Shown: positions 42,414 to 51,722, counted from the stretch's first letter. The stretch: DNA of 64,000 nucleotides from Terrimonas ferruginea DSM 30193 (GCF_000425585.1 NZ_AUDS01000009.1:27708-91707), one strand, 5' to 3'. Notes: a model not told the origin generated them from the letters alone. Numbers and translations: made by a program.

Positions 42414-44649
42414 TAGCCACGATCAGTTTTTTCTCACCCACGATCCATACCACATCACCTTCTTCGAAGATGGTCGTGGATTCGGGATTGAGGATACGTT
42501 TGCCATTGCGTTCGATACCTACTACCAGGCCGTTGGCTGTACCGCGGATACCCGAATCGCGGACAGACAGGTTAAGGAAAGGTGAGTCGTGTTCGATGGT
42601 GAATTTATCCAGTTCCACTTCGGTATCTTTCTGGCTTTCCATCAGTTTTTTATCAGGGCGGAGAATGGCATTCATTTTCTTCTCCTGCGCATCGGTACAG
42701 ATGATGTACAGTTTATCGCAGGGAAAAATGCGGTCATGCTTTTGAGGTGTGGCGATTGTAATCTGTCCGCGCCGTATCATGGCAATGTTCACACCGATGT
42801 ATTCGCGCCATTGCAATTCTTCCAGCGTTTTACCGATGATCGACGGACTTACTTCGGGTTCCACGTCGAAGGTGGTCATGTGTGCGTCCCAGGGCGCGAG
42901 ATCTACATTGCGGCGGCTGGCCTGTTGTTCTACCAGCCGTATTTCCTCCTGCAGATCGCGGTCGTTGAGGTTGCGGATAAAGCGGTTTTCGATGCGGTCA
43001 TACAGCGCCTGTATCTTTTTGCGGAACACCACAAAGAAGATGATCATGATTACCGCACTGTACAAGGCAATATTGATCGAGAAGAAACGGTTCAGCAGGA
43101 AAATGATGGAGAACAAGGCCAGCACCAGCTTGATGGCGCGCATCAGCAGGATAGGACCTCTATAGCGTTGTTGCGCGTAAATGATCACGAAGGATTCATT
43201 CCGTTCATTTCTTACCACCAATGCCCAGATAAACGGAGCCATGATGGCCAGTGTAATCACTGCGGCGGTTATGCCACCGAATGCATAATCGGTATGGGTG
43301 GCTACCCACGGCAATACATACGTAGATGACAGGTACACAATGGCACCAATGATCACCGAAAAGATGATCACGTTCATCATGAATGATTTTAATACCTGCT
43401 GGAAATCGCTGGCAGCCGTGATGGTGGTAGCTTCCGAACTATAACGGTTAAGGGATTTGCGCCATTTCTCGGGGAGACGTTTGTCTATCCATTCGTAAAA
43501 AGGTGTGCTGGCGCGGATCAGGTAAGGCGTGGTGAAGGTGGTAACGCCCGATACCGCAACAATAATAGGGTACAGCGAATCGCTGGTGGCTTTGAGGCTG
43601 GTGCCCAACGCGGCGATGATGAAAGAAAATTCACCTATCTGCGCAAGGCTCATACCTGTCTGCATCGATACTTTCAGTGAGTTGCCGGACAAATAAGCTC
43701 CCAAACCGGTGGTGATCACTTTACCAACAATACAGGCAATGGTAATGACAATGATCGGTATGGCAAATTCCCCCATCATTTTCAAATCGATGAGCATACC
43801 GACGGATACAAAGAAGATGGCGCCAAACAAGTCTTTTACCGGTTTCACCAGATGTTCGATACGTTCGGCCTTGGTCGTTTCGGCGAGCAGAGAACCCATG
43901 ATGAAGGCGCCCAATGCATAGGAGAATCCTGCCTGTGCTGCGAGGAATACCATCATCAGACACATGGCAATGGATACTACCAGCAGTGTCTCGTCGTTCA
44001 TCAGGTGCTTTGCCTTCTTCAAAATGGAAGGGATGAAGAAGATGCCGGTGATAAACCAGAGTATCAGGAAGAAGATCAATTTAAGAATAGAGAGCACCAT
44101 TTCGGTACCCATGAACTGCTGGCTGACCGAGATGGTGGTAAGCAATACGAGGATGGCGATGGTGATCAGGTCTTCTACGATGAGAATGCCGAATACCAGG
44201 GTAGCGAATTTCTTTTTCTTTAATCCGAGTTCTTCCACCGCTTTGATGATGATGGTGGTGGAAGAAACAGCGAGCGCTGCGCCCAGGTAAATGCTGTCCA
44301 TCGTGGACCAGCCTAATAGTTTGCCAATGCCGTATCCGAGGGCGGACATACCCGCAGCTTCCACAAAAGCGGAAACGGAGGCCGAGCCGCCGACGGTTGC
44401 CAGTTTGCGGAAGCTGAATTCGAGACCAAGGCTAAAGAGAAGAAAAACAATACCGATTTCGGCCCATACTTCCACGTTCTCTTTTTCCTGGATGTTAGGA
44501 AACCAGGAAAAGTGGGAGCTGATAAGGATGCCGGCAATGATATAACCCAATACAAGTGGCTGTTTCAGCCATTTAAATAGAAGGGTCATCAGCGCGGCGG
44601 CGCCAAGTATCAATGCCAAATCGGTGATCAAATGTGGTAGATGATGCAT
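42385..44649 (-). CDS. Cation:proton antiporter, KefB/CPA2-type with two TrkA-C domains
   Basis: 754 residues. The first 390 residues form a CPA2 antiporter of about 12-13 helices; motifs include LKWLKQPLVLGYIIAGILI, FLLFSLGLEFSF and SLLAETTKAERIEHLVKPVKDLFGAIFFVSVGMLIDL. A further cluster of helices (about 405-520) follows. The C-terminal cytoplasmic part has two TrkA-C (RCK-C) domains (about 590-665 and 675-752), including IIGKTLEELQWREYIGVNIAMIRRG. No TrkA-N (NAD-binding) domain is present. Likely K+ or Na+/H+ exchange for pH or salt homeostasis. Confidence 0.9.
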   Translation of the reverse strand: MHHLPHLITDLALILGAAALMTLLFKWLKQPLVLGYIIAGILISSHFSWFPNIQEKENVEVWAEIGIVFLLFSLGLEFSFRKLATVGGSASVSAFVEAAGMSALGYGIGKLLGWSTMDSIYLGAALAVSSTTIIIKAVEELGLKKKKFATLVFGILIVEDLITIAILVLLTTISVSQQFMGTEMVLSILKLIFFLILWFITGIFFIPSILKKAKHLMNDETLLVVSIAMCLMMVFLAAQAGFSYALGAFIMGSLLAETTKAERIEHLVKPVKDLFGAIFFVSVGMLIDLKMMGEFAIPIIVITIACIVGKVITTGLGAYLSGNSLKVSMQTGMSLAQIGEFSFIIAALGTSLKATSDSLYPIIVAVSGVTTFTTPYLIRASTPFYEWIDKRLPEKWRKSLNRYSSEATTITAASDFQQVLKSFMMNVIIFSVIIGAIVYLSSTYVLPWVATHTDYAFGGITAAVITLAIMAPFIWALVVRNERNESFVIIYAQQRYRGPILLMRAIKLVLALFSIIFLLNRFFSINIALYSAVIMIIFFVVFRKKIQALYDRIENRFIRNLNDRDLQEEIRLVEQQASRRNVDLAPWDAHMTTFDVEPEVSPSIIGKTLEELQWREYIGVNIAMIRRGQITIATPQKHDRIFPCDKLYIICTDAQEKKMNAILRPDKKLMESQKDTEVELDKFTIEHDSPFLNLSVRDSGIRGTANGLVVGIERNGKRILNPESTTIFEEGDVVWIVGEKKLIVAITEQELPRK

Positions 44650-44956
44650 GCAAGCGGCGTTTCAAGCTAATAATTCTGTTCCAGTCTGTGTTTTGCGTAA
44701 AATCGCCGGTCCGCCGTAGACAGACCGGATAAAGAGTATGACCAGGCAGGGCGTGCCCTGCAAAAGATACCGGTCGGCACATCACCAACACCGAAGGAGC
44801 TGGTTTGTTCAAATATAACGGATTTAGGGCAAAAAGAGCGCCGTCGGCGCAATGTGCACAAAGGCGTAAGGTATAAGGTGTGAGGTGTAGGGGGAGTTTT
44901 TAAATTATTGGTAACAGCGGTTTTCACAAAAGCGAACAGGGTCCCAACAATTCGTT

Positions 44957-45003
44957 TCATTTCCACATCCCCGGGGGGCGAAGCCCGGACACATTTTCAC
45001 ATT
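44957..45003. repeat. CATTTNCACAT-flanked stem-loop
   Basis: CATTTCCACAT, a GC-rich segment with a GGGC-GAA-GCCC stem, then ACACATTTTCACATT. The same layout, with a different stem, is at 18161-18211 beside pyk. Both lie at the 3' side of a minus-strand gene. Confidence 0.6.
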
Positions 45004-45033
45004 AAAAAAGCCCCGCGCTGGCGGGGCTTTTTA
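45004..45033 (-). terminator. Intrinsic terminator of secDF
   Basis: AAAGCCCCGC and GCGGGGCTTT pair around GCTG, with T-tracts on both strands. It lies 16 bases beyond the secDF stop. Confidence 0.9.
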
Positions 45034-45048
45034 TTATATCAGGCTTTT

Positions 45049-48000
45049 TTAAACCGTTTTGTTTTTCTCAGCGGCTTCTTTCTTCTTCCGTTTGCCGGCA
45101 CCCAGGTCCACCAGGATCGGAGCGGCTACAAAGATAGAAGAGTAGATACCGGTTATTACACCGATCAGCATCGCGAAAGCGAAACCTTTGGTTACCTCAC
45201 CACCAAACAGGAACAAGATGAGGATGGTCAGGAACACCGTGAGTGATGTCATGATCGTACGGCTCAGCGTTTCGTTGATCGCTGTATTGATCACCTGCTT
45301 CAGCTCCATGTTCGGATACTTCTTCCGGTCTTCACGGATGCGGTCGAATACGATTACCGTATCGTTCATCGAGAAGCCGATCACCGTCAGAATCGCTGCA
45401 ATGAAGTGCTGGTCGATCTCCAGCGGGAAGGGTACGATCTCACGGGCAAACGAGAACACGATCAGCGTTACGAGTACGTCGTGAAGGAGAGAGACAATCG
45501 TACCGAGTGAGAATCTCCAGTCGCGGAAACGGATGAAGATGTACAGGAAGATCACGAAGATCGCGAAGAGGGTTGCTTTTACAGCGCCTCTCTTCAGGTC
45601 GTCGGAGATCGTCGGCAGTACTTTCTTAAAACCGAGTTTATAGCTGGCGTCGAATTGCTCGTATGTAGGCGTTTTGTCGTAATGCTTCTTCAGCCCTTCG
45701 TAGAGTTTGTGTTCTACCACTGAGTCGGCATAATCGGCACGTGGTTCTTTGATCAGGTAAGCCGTGGTGATGTCAAGCGTTTTTTCGTCACCTACGGTTT
45801 TGATCACCGGGTTGTCGCCTTCAAAAACAGCTTTCAACTCATCACGTACCTGTTCAACATTTACTTTTTTATCGAATCCGATTTTGTAGCTACGGCCACC
45901 ATCGAACTCCACACCGTAATCGAATCCGTTGAAGAACGAAGCGATACCCAGACCCAGCACCACGAAGGAGATAATATAGGCAGTCTTACGGAATTCAATG
46001 AATTTATAAGCGGCATGTTTGAAGATGCGGCGGCTTACACCGGTGAAATATTCGAGGTGTTTGTTGCGGTTGGTAAACCAGTCGGTCACCCAGCGGCTAA
46101 CAAGAATACCGCAGAAGAGAGACAGCAACAGACCGAGGATCTGTGTGGTAGCGAAACCTTTTACCGGACCAAGCCCGAAGTAGAACAGGATCACCGCTGT
46201 GAGCAACGTGGTTACGTGCCCGTCGAGTACCGGCGGCAGCGAACGCTTATAACCTTCGTTGATTGCGGGGATATACCCTTTACCGCGGTTAAGTTCCTCC
46301 TTGATACGTTCGTAGATGATTACGTTCGTATCCACGGCCATACCGATGGTCAGTACCAGACCGGCAATACCGGGAGCGGTGAGTGTGGCACCCAGACCGG
46401 CCAGTACACCTACGGTGAACAGCAGGTTGAGAATAAGCGCGATGTTGGCTACCCAGCCTGCGGTGTTATAGTACACCAGCATGAGTACGAAGATCACGAG
46501 GAAGGAAATACCGAATGACATCAGACCGCCTCTCACGGCTTCTTCACCGAGGGTTGGGCCTACAGTTTGTTCCTGTACGATCTTGGCGGGAGCCACGAGT
46601 TTACCGGAACGCAGGATGTTGGCCAGGTCTTTTGCCTCCTGTACGGAGAAGTTACCTGTGATCTGTGAATTACCATATAATTCGCCGCTGGCGATGGGGG
46701 CAGAGTAAACGATGCCGTCCATTACGATAGCGATAGGAATTTGTCCTTTTGCACTTTCACCGGTCAGTACGCTCCACTTCTTGGCGCCTGCGTCATTCAT
46801 TTCCATGGAAACGATAGGACGGCTGCCGCCTTGTTGTTCGAAGTCCTGCTTGGCGTCCTTGATCGCGTCACCTTCTACCGGCGCTTTTTCGCTGCCATAG
46901 GTTTTCAGGGCGTAGAGTGGGAATTTGCCTGCAAGAGGTCCGGCGTTTTTACCACTTTTGATTTCAGTACCGAAAGCAAATACGGCATCGCGGGGGAAAT
47001 ATCTGCGGAGAGCTTCAGAAGTCAGGTAGGAACGTACAGCTACGGTGTCGCTTACATAACCGAGAATACCACCGTCTTCCTGGTTGAACATGATGAACTC
47101 CTGCAGTGAGCGCTTGTTGTTTTCAGCGCCGGCAGTTTGTTGTTGACCTTTGCTGCCGGTATCATTACCGAGGTCAGCGAAAATATTGGTGTCTTTCTTG
47201 ACAGCCGTGTCAGGTTTAACAGCCGCTTGTCCGGTGGTGTCCGGCGTAGCAGTTGTAACGGCCGTATCGGGAGCAGGAGCCTGACCTTTCATGAAAGCAT
47301 CGAAAGCGGCATCTGCCTGCTGAATAGCGGGAGCCAGTTCGCTGAGTTTGTAGGTCTTCCAGAACTGCAGGTTGGCAGAAGCCTGGAGGAAACGGCGTAC
47401 GCGCTCTTTATCTTTCACGCCCGGCAGTTCCACGGTGATAATACCTCTGGAAGGGTCGGGGCTGATATTCGGCTGCGCAACACCAAACTGGTCGATACGG
47501 TTGGTGAGCACCTTGAACGTGCTTTCGAATGCTTCTTTCGCCTGGCCTTCGAGGATGCTTACAACTTTGTCATCCGAGTCGTTAACCTGGATCAGTCCTT
47601 TGTTGGCAGAGGCAAAGATGGAAGCGAGACGACCACCGGGAACCAGTTTCTTGTATTCCTGCGCAAACAGACGTACGAAGTTGGCATCACTGTTGGCGCG
47701 GAGTTTATCTGCGTTTTCCAGTGCTTTCAGAAAGTTAGGATCGCGGGGATTGTTGGACAAACCTTTCAGCAGACCGTTCATTTCCACTTCCAGCGTAACG
47801 TTCATACCACCTTTCAGGTCGAGACCGAGACTCAGTTCCTGTTCTTTCGCCTTCTGGTAGCTGATAGCACCAGTGATACCGTAGGTAACGGTCACATTTT
47901 TGGTGCTGTCTTCCAGGCGGGTGATTCTGGCTTCAATGAGTTTGTCCAGTTGTTCCCGGTATACTACCTGGGAGTCGGTGTTATTGGGGAATTTTACTTC

Positions 48001-48150
48001 GGGTGCCGGATACTGTGCGCCAATTTCTCTCTTCGCCTGCGCTTCCAGTTTATCCTCATGATTACGCACTACCCAGGTAAAGGAAAGCTGGTAAAGCGAG
48101 TAAATAATAAGCAGGATCGTAAAAAATCGAACCAAACCTTTCAGTTGCAT
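45049..48150 (-). CDS. secDF: SecDF, fused protein-translocase accessory subunit
   Basis: 1,033 residues, the fused form found in Bacteroidota. Uses proton motive force to help Sec translocation from the periplasmic side. The SecD half starts with a TM helix and the periplasmic P1 domain (LGLDLKGGMNVTLEVEM, near residue 113), then six helices with TIGMAVDTNVIIYERIKEELNRGK. The SecF half has FDYGVEFDGGRSYKIGF and VIGFSMNDTVIVFDRIREDRKK. A long insertion in the P1 region (about 300-370) is Ala/Thr/Asp-rich. The C-terminus is Lys-rich. Own promoter box at 48241-48234 and terminator at 45004-45033, so probably monocistronic. Confidence 0.96.
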   Translation of the reverse strand: MQLKGLVRFFTILLIIYSLYQLSFTWVVRNHEDKLEAQAKREIGAQYPAPEVKFPNNTDSQVVYREQLDKLIEARITRLEDSTKNVTVTYGITGAISYQKAKEQELSLGLDLKGGMNVTLEVEMNGLLKGLSNNPRDPNFLKALENADKLRANSDANFVRLFAQEYKKLVPGGRLASIFASANKGLIQVNDSDDKVVSILEGQAKEAFESTFKVLTNRIDQFGVAQPNISPDPSRGIITVELPGVKDKERVRRFLQASANLQFWKTYKLSELAPAIQQADAAFDAFMKGQAPAPDTAVTTATPDTTGQAAVKPDTAVKKDTNIFADLGNDTGSKGQQQTAGAENNKRSLQEFIMFNQEDGGILGYVSDTVAVRSYLTSEALRRYFPRDAVFAFGTEIKSGKNAGPLAGKFPLYALKTYGSEKAPVEGDAIKDAKQDFEQQGGSRPIVSMEMNDAGAKKWSVLTGESAKGQIPIAIVMDGIVYSAPIASGELYGNSQITGNFSVQEAKDLANILRSGKLVAPAKIVQEQTVGPTLGEEAVRGGLMSFGISFLVIFVLMLVYYNTAGWVANIALILNLLFTVGVLAGLGATLTAPGIAGLVLTIGMAVDTNVIIYERIKEELNRGKGYIPAINEGYKRSLPPVLDGHVTTLLTAVILFYFGLGPVKGFATTQILGLLLSLFCGILVSRWVTDWFTNRNKHLEYFTGVSRRIFKHAAYKFIEFRKTAYIISFVVLGLGIASFFNGFDYGVEFDGGRSYKIGFDKKVNVEQVRDELKAVFEGDNPVIKTVGDEKTLDITTAYLIKEPRADYADSVVEHKLYEGLKKHYDKTPTYEQFDASYKLGFKKVLPTISDDLKRGAVKATLFAIFVIFLYIFIRFRDWRFSLGTIVSLLHDVLVTLIVFSFAREIVPFPLEIDQHFIAAILTVIGFSMNDTVIVFDRIREDRKKYPNMELKQVINTAINETLSRTIMTSLTVFLTILILFLFGGEVTKGFAFAMLIGVITGIYSSIFVAAPILVDLGAGKRKKKEAAEKNKTV

Positions 48151-48233
48151 ACGTTGTTACAGTTTACGTTTTAGTGGCCTTTCCTTTTTGCAGTCGCATC
48201 CGGGCAAGACTTGTCGGAATTTTTAAAGAGGTG

Positions 48234-48241
48234 CAAAGATA
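48234..48241 (-). promoter_or_regulatory. Candidate secDF -7 promoter box
   Basis: Minus strand reads TATCTTTG, an exact TAnnTTTG match, 83 bases before the secDF start. Confidence 0.5.
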
Positions 48242-48279
48242 ATGTTTTACCATATAAGTTAGAATGGGTGTTATTATCT

Positions 48280-48310
48280 ATTTAATTTATTGATTATTAA
48301 TAAATTAAAT
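48280..48310. promoter_or_regulatory. AT-rich 12-bp palindrome between secDF and the serine hydrolase gene
   Basis: Arms 48280-48291 and 48299-48310 are exact reverse complements with a 7-base spacer, GATTATT. It lies upstream of both divergent genes, suitable for a dimeric regulator; no regulator is known. Chance is possible given the AT content. Confidence 0.4.
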
Positions 48311-48385
48311 CGTTTGTCCAGCGCCAATCAGGCGATTGCGCCGTTTTCGTTTTTCAACCCCGTTGTTTCTGATTATTTTCCCCAA

Positions 48386-49615
48386 ATGAAATACCTGCTG
48401 CCAGTTTGCGGAATTGTCCTGCTCTTTTACGCCTGTTCCGCACCCAAACCTACCGGGCAATCTGCACCTTACACGGAAACATCAAAGATTCCTGCCACCG
48501 ATACGTTTCTGCACAACATCATGGCGGCGCATCCGCAACTGTTCGATTCCGTGCTTCAACGGGCCGATACACTCGACGTGCAGGTGATCTATACACAGAT
48601 CGACCGCGATGAAAAAGGTGGCGCACATTTCACCAATCATTTTTTTCATGTGCGCGAAGACCGTTATTTCTATCCGGCATCAACGGTAAAATTACCTATA
48701 GCTGCGCTGGCATTGCAACGCCTGCACGAACTCAACATCGATCCTGAAACGGCCATGATCACCGAAGCGGCCGGCGAAGGACAGACCGCCGTTTACAACG
48801 ATCCTTCCACCCCCGACGGAAGACCGACTGTTGCGCATTATATCCGGAAGATATTACTGGTGAGCGACAACGATGCCTATAACCGCTTGTATGAATTTTT
48901 AGGACCGGATTATATCAATGCTCAACTGCATGCGAGAGGTTATTCTTTCGCCCGTATACTGCATCGCCTTGAATCTTCCATACGGCAGGATTATACGAAT
49001 CCCGTTGCCTTTGCCGATACCGGCGGAAGGTTGTTATACCAGCAACCCGCACGTTATGCGGCACACTGGCAGGCCGGTCCTTCCATTTACCGGGGAAATG
49101 GTTTTATCAAAGAGGGGAAGCTCGTATCATCACCATTTGATTTCGGTGCGAAGAACAGGATCACACTTCCGGAGTTGCACGACATCATGCGGAGTATTAT
49201 GTTCCCGGAAGATGTGCCCGCGAAGCAACGTTTCAATCTCCGGCAGGAAGACTACACATTTCTGCGTAATTACATGTCCATGGCGCCGCGTCAGGCGGGT
49301 TATCCGCCCTACAACAACAGTGTTTATACAGATACCTATGTGAAGAACTGGTTGTATGGCACCGAAGGCAACCCCTTTCCCGGTGTACGCGTGTTTAACA
49401 AAACCGGAGGAGCCTACGGTTATCTGCTTGATATCGCCTATATCAAAGAGGAAGAAACGAGTGTGGAGTTTATGCTGAGCGGTGTTATTTATTGCAACAG
49501 CGACGGTATTCTCAACGACAATAAATACGATTACAAAACGGTGGGTTATCCGTTTTTCCGCGAGCTGGGCAAACTCATTTATGCGTATGAAAAACAACGC
49601 AGGCACAAACGATGA
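48386..49615 (+). CDS. Serine hydrolase lipoprotein, class A beta-lactamase-like
   Basis: 409 residues from MKYLLPVCGIVLLFYACSAPK, with lipobox FYAC (Cys17). Core resembles class A beta-lactamase / penicillin-binding fold: SxxK motif STVKLPIAA (near residue 107), SDN motif LVSDNDAYNRLYEF (near 169), and KTGG motif VFNKTGGAYGY (near 344). Whether it hydrolyses beta-lactams or acts on peptidoglycan or other esters cannot be decided; the enlarged loops (for example 200-320) argue for a non-lactamase. A start at 48290 would hide the lipobox. Divergent from secDF. Confidence 0.82.
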   Translation: MKYLLPVCGIVLLFYACSAPKPTGQSAPYTETSKIPATDTFLHNIMAAHPQLFDSVLQRADTLDVQVIYTQIDRDEKGGAHFTNHFFHVREDRYFYPASTVKLPIAALALQRLHELNIDPETAMITEAAGEGQTAVYNDPSTPDGRPTVAHYIRKILLVSDNDAYNRLYEFLGPDYINAQLHARGYSFARILHRLESSIRQDYTNPVAFADTGGRLLYQQPARYAAHWQAGPSIYRGNGFIKEGKLVSSPFDFGAKNRITLPELHDIMRSIMFPEDVPAKQRFNLRQEDYTFLRNYMSMAPRQAGYPPYNNSVYTDTYVKNWLYGTEGNPFPGVRVFNKTGGAYGYLLDIAYIKEEETSVEFMLSGVIYCNSDGILNDNKYDYKTVGYPFFRELGKLIYAYEKQRRHKR

Positions 49616-49730
49616 TGTAGTGCATGAGCTGTTGAAACGTTGATGAATAAAGCATTCAAACGTTAGTTACGAATCGTAAAAAGTATTCGGAAAACGACAC
49701 AACATCGCCGCAACACGTTGTGCAAATCGT

Positions 49731-49738
49731 TACATTTG
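49731..49738 (+). promoter_or_regulatory. Candidate -7 box of the aminotransferase gene
   Basis: TACATTTG matches TAnnTTTG exactly, 50 bases before the ATG. Confidence 0.45.
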
Positions 49739-49788
49739 TAACCGCTTGCTCATTCATAACCCCTTAAAATTTTCAACCTATCTCCATC

Positions 49789-50979
49789 ATGCAGTTATCT
49801 TCTCTTTTGCAGCGCTTCAATGAGCCGGAAACTTTGAAAATGGCCAAACTCGGCCGCGAACTGAGAGCCCAGGGTATCGATGTTATTGATCTGAGCCTGG
49901 GTGAACCTGACTTTGATACACCGCAGCACATCAAAGATGCTGCTGTAAAAGCCATCCAGGACAACTGGAGCCATTACACGCCGGTGCCTGGTTTTCTCGA
50001 TCTGCGCGAAGCCATCTGTACCAAGCTTAAACGCGATAACAATCTTGACTATAAACCGGAAAACATTGTGGTATCAACAGGTGCGAAACAAAGCCTGGCT
50101 AATGTGATCCTGTCGCTGGTAGATGAAAATGATGAGGTGATCATTCCCACTCCTTACTGGGTTACGTACAGCGAACTCGTGAAGATCGCACGTGGCCGTG
50201 TGGTGGAGATCAAAACTTCTGCAAAGGAAGGTTTCAAGATCACACCTGCGCAACTCGAAGCATCGATCACGCCGCATTCCAACGTATTCCTGTTTTCTTC
50301 ACCCTGTAACCCCAGCGGCGCCGTTTATACACGCGCAGAACTGGAAGGGCTGGTGAATGTGTTCCGTAAATACCCCAATATCACCATCATCTCCGACGAG
50401 ATATACGAATACATCAACTTCGTAGGCGCACATGAAAGCATCGCGCAATTCGAGGACATCAAAGACCGCGTGGTGATCGTGAACGGCTTGAGTAAGGGAT
50501 TTGCCATGACGGGCTGGCGCCTCGGCTATACAGCATCGAGCGTAGAGATCGCCAAAGCATGTGAAAAGATCCAGGGACAGTTTACAAGTGGTACCAACTC
50601 CATCACACAGAAAGCTGCAGTGACCGCCTTGACAACCGATCTCAAGCCAACCATGGAAATGGTGGAGGAGTTCACACGCCGCAAAAAAAGAGTATTGGAG
50701 CTGGTAAAAGAAGTGCCGGGTATCGAATGCCCCGAGCCGGATGGCGCCTTCTATATTTTCCCGGATGTAAGTTCTTACTATGGAAAATCAGATGGTAATA
50801 CAACAATCCATACATCCGGTGATTTCTGTATGTACCTGTTGAATACGGCACACGTGTCATCGGTAATGGGCGAAGCATTCGGTGACCCTGAGTGCGTACG
50901 TTTCTCTTTTGCCAACAGCCTTGAGAAAATTGAAGAAGCCTGGGCGCGTATCAAGAAAGCGCTGGCCAACCTGAAATAA
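49789..50979 (+). CDS. PLP-dependent aspartate-type aminotransferase (class I)
   Basis: 396 residues of the fold-type I aminotransferase family, closest to aspartate/prephenate aminotransferases of subgroup 1b. Landmarks: LSLGEPDFDTPQHI (about 36-49), STGAKQSLANVI (about 98-109), FSSPCNPSGAVY with substrate Asn (about 167-178), ISDEIYEYINF with cofactor Asp (about 202-212), and the PLP lysine in VNGLSKGFAMTGWRLGY (Lys about residue 233). Transfers amino groups between aspartate or aromatic amino acids and 2-oxoglutarate. Single-gene unit with own promoter box and terminator. Confidence 0.93.
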   Translation: MQLSSLLQRFNEPETLKMAKLGRELRAQGIDVIDLSLGEPDFDTPQHIKDAAVKAIQDNWSHYTPVPGFLDLREAICTKLKRDNNLDYKPENIVVSTGAKQSLANVILSLVDENDEVIIPTPYWVTYSELVKIARGRVVEIKTSAKEGFKITPAQLEASITPHSNVFLFSSPCNPSGAVYTRAELEGLVNVFRKYPNITIISDEIYEYINFVGAHESIAQFEDIKDRVVIVNGLSKGFAMTGWRLGYTASSVEIAKACEKIQGQFTSGTNSITQKAAVTALTTDLKPTMEMVEEFTRRKKRVLELVKEVPGIECPEPDGAFYIFPDVSSYYGKSDGNTTIHTSGDFCMYLLNTAHVSSVMGEAFGDPECVRFSFANSLEKIEEAWARIKKALANLK

Positions 50980-51001
50980 AATAACAGTGTTGAAATTATT
51001 T

Positions 51002-51036
51002 CAAACGTCTTCCTTAACGGAGGACGTTTGTTTTTT
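51002..51036 (+). terminator. Intrinsic terminator of the aminotransferase gene
   Basis: 12-bp stem with one G-T pair (51002-51013 and 51019-51030) followed by six T. It reaches the last base of the convergent coaE gene. Confidence 0.85.
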
Positions 51037-51641
51037 CAGGATGATGCGATAGCGGCTGCTTTCTCCAGGAGCTGCTGGTGCAATTGCAGCACTTGTGGAA
51101 TGAGCAATGTTTGTTCATCATTGTGCAACACGGCATGGCAGCGTTTCATTTTTTCTTCCTCCGGCATCTGCCGTTGCATACGGTGGCGCACCTGTTCGGC
51201 TGATACGCCGTCTCTTTTCATTACTCTTTCAATGCGGACATTTTCCGGTGCGGTAACACCGATGAGGAAGTCGAGGTATTGATCGGCGCCTGCTTCGACG
51301 AGCAGCGCTGCTTCTTTGATAGCGTAGGGCGTGGATTGACGATGCATCCATTTGTCGCTGTCGGCGATGGTTACGGGATGGGTGATGGCATTGAGCCGCG
51401 CCAGTTTCTGCGGATCAGGAAATACCAGCGAAGCAAGATGTGCCCGGTTGAGCAGCCCTTGCGCTGTGTAAACATCGTTCCCGAATTCTTCGGTGAGTAG
51501 CCGCCGTATCTCCGGATCGGTGTTCATCAATTGTTTTGCGGCATCGTCGGAGTAGTACACAGGAATGCCCAGCATTTCAAAAATGTGTGCAACGGTCGTT
51601 TTGCCGCTGCCAATGCCGCCTGTAAGTCCTACGCGTAGCAA
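51036..51641 (-). CDS. coaE: Dephospho-CoA kinase
   Basis: 201 residues. Last step of coenzyme A synthesis: phosphorylates dephospho-CoA at the 3' hydroxyl. P-loop GLTGGIGSGKTTVA at residues 5-18, DDAAKQLM (about 33-40, CoA-binding Asp region), and YAIKEAALLVEAGADQYLDFLIGVTAPENVRIERVMKRDG (about 107-146, as adjoining blocks). Starts with TTG at 51641: the P-loop is only four residues in, so no later start fits, and no ATG lies just upstream. That TTG is part of the CTTATAACTTG end of repeat element R8. Separated from yajC by a terminator, so not in the yajC-nusB transcript. Confidence 0.92.
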   Translation of the reverse strand: MLRVGLTGGIGSGKTTVAHIFEMLGIPVYYSDDAAKQLMNTDPEIRRLLTEEFGNDVYTAQGLLNRAHLASLVFPDPQKLARLNAITHPVTIADSDKWMHRQSTPYAIKEAALLVEAGADQYLDFLIGVTAPENVRIERVMKRDGVSAEQVRHRMQRQMPEEEKMKRCHAVLHNDEQTLLIPQVLQLHQQLLEKAAAIASS

Positions 51642-51714
51642 GTTATAAGTAGTAAGTATTAAGTATTAAGTTATAAGTAAGCTTAATCATTCACCATTCA
51701 CTATTGACTATTCA
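51640..51714. repeat. Composite heptamer repeat element R8
   Basis: TAAGTAN-type units (51640-51680) overlap the coaE TTG start codon, then a short link AATCATTCACC also seen in R7, then TTSACNA units (51688-51714). Confidence 0.85.
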
Positions 51715-51722
51715 CAAAAGCA

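Larger units (their letters stand above)
44650..45048. other. 399-bp gap between antiporter and secDF genes
   Basis: No gene seen. It contains small palindromes, GCAGGGCGTGCCCTGC near 44747 and GCGCCGTCGGCGC at 44839-44851; the repeat-flanked stem-loop at 44957-45003; and the secDF terminator at 45004-45033. The remainder has no recognisable feature. Confidence 0.7.

Noticed and set aside
47137-48174. Plus-strand frame of 345 codons at the 5' half of secDF
   Set aside because: Antisense of SecDF, which shows all expected motifs.
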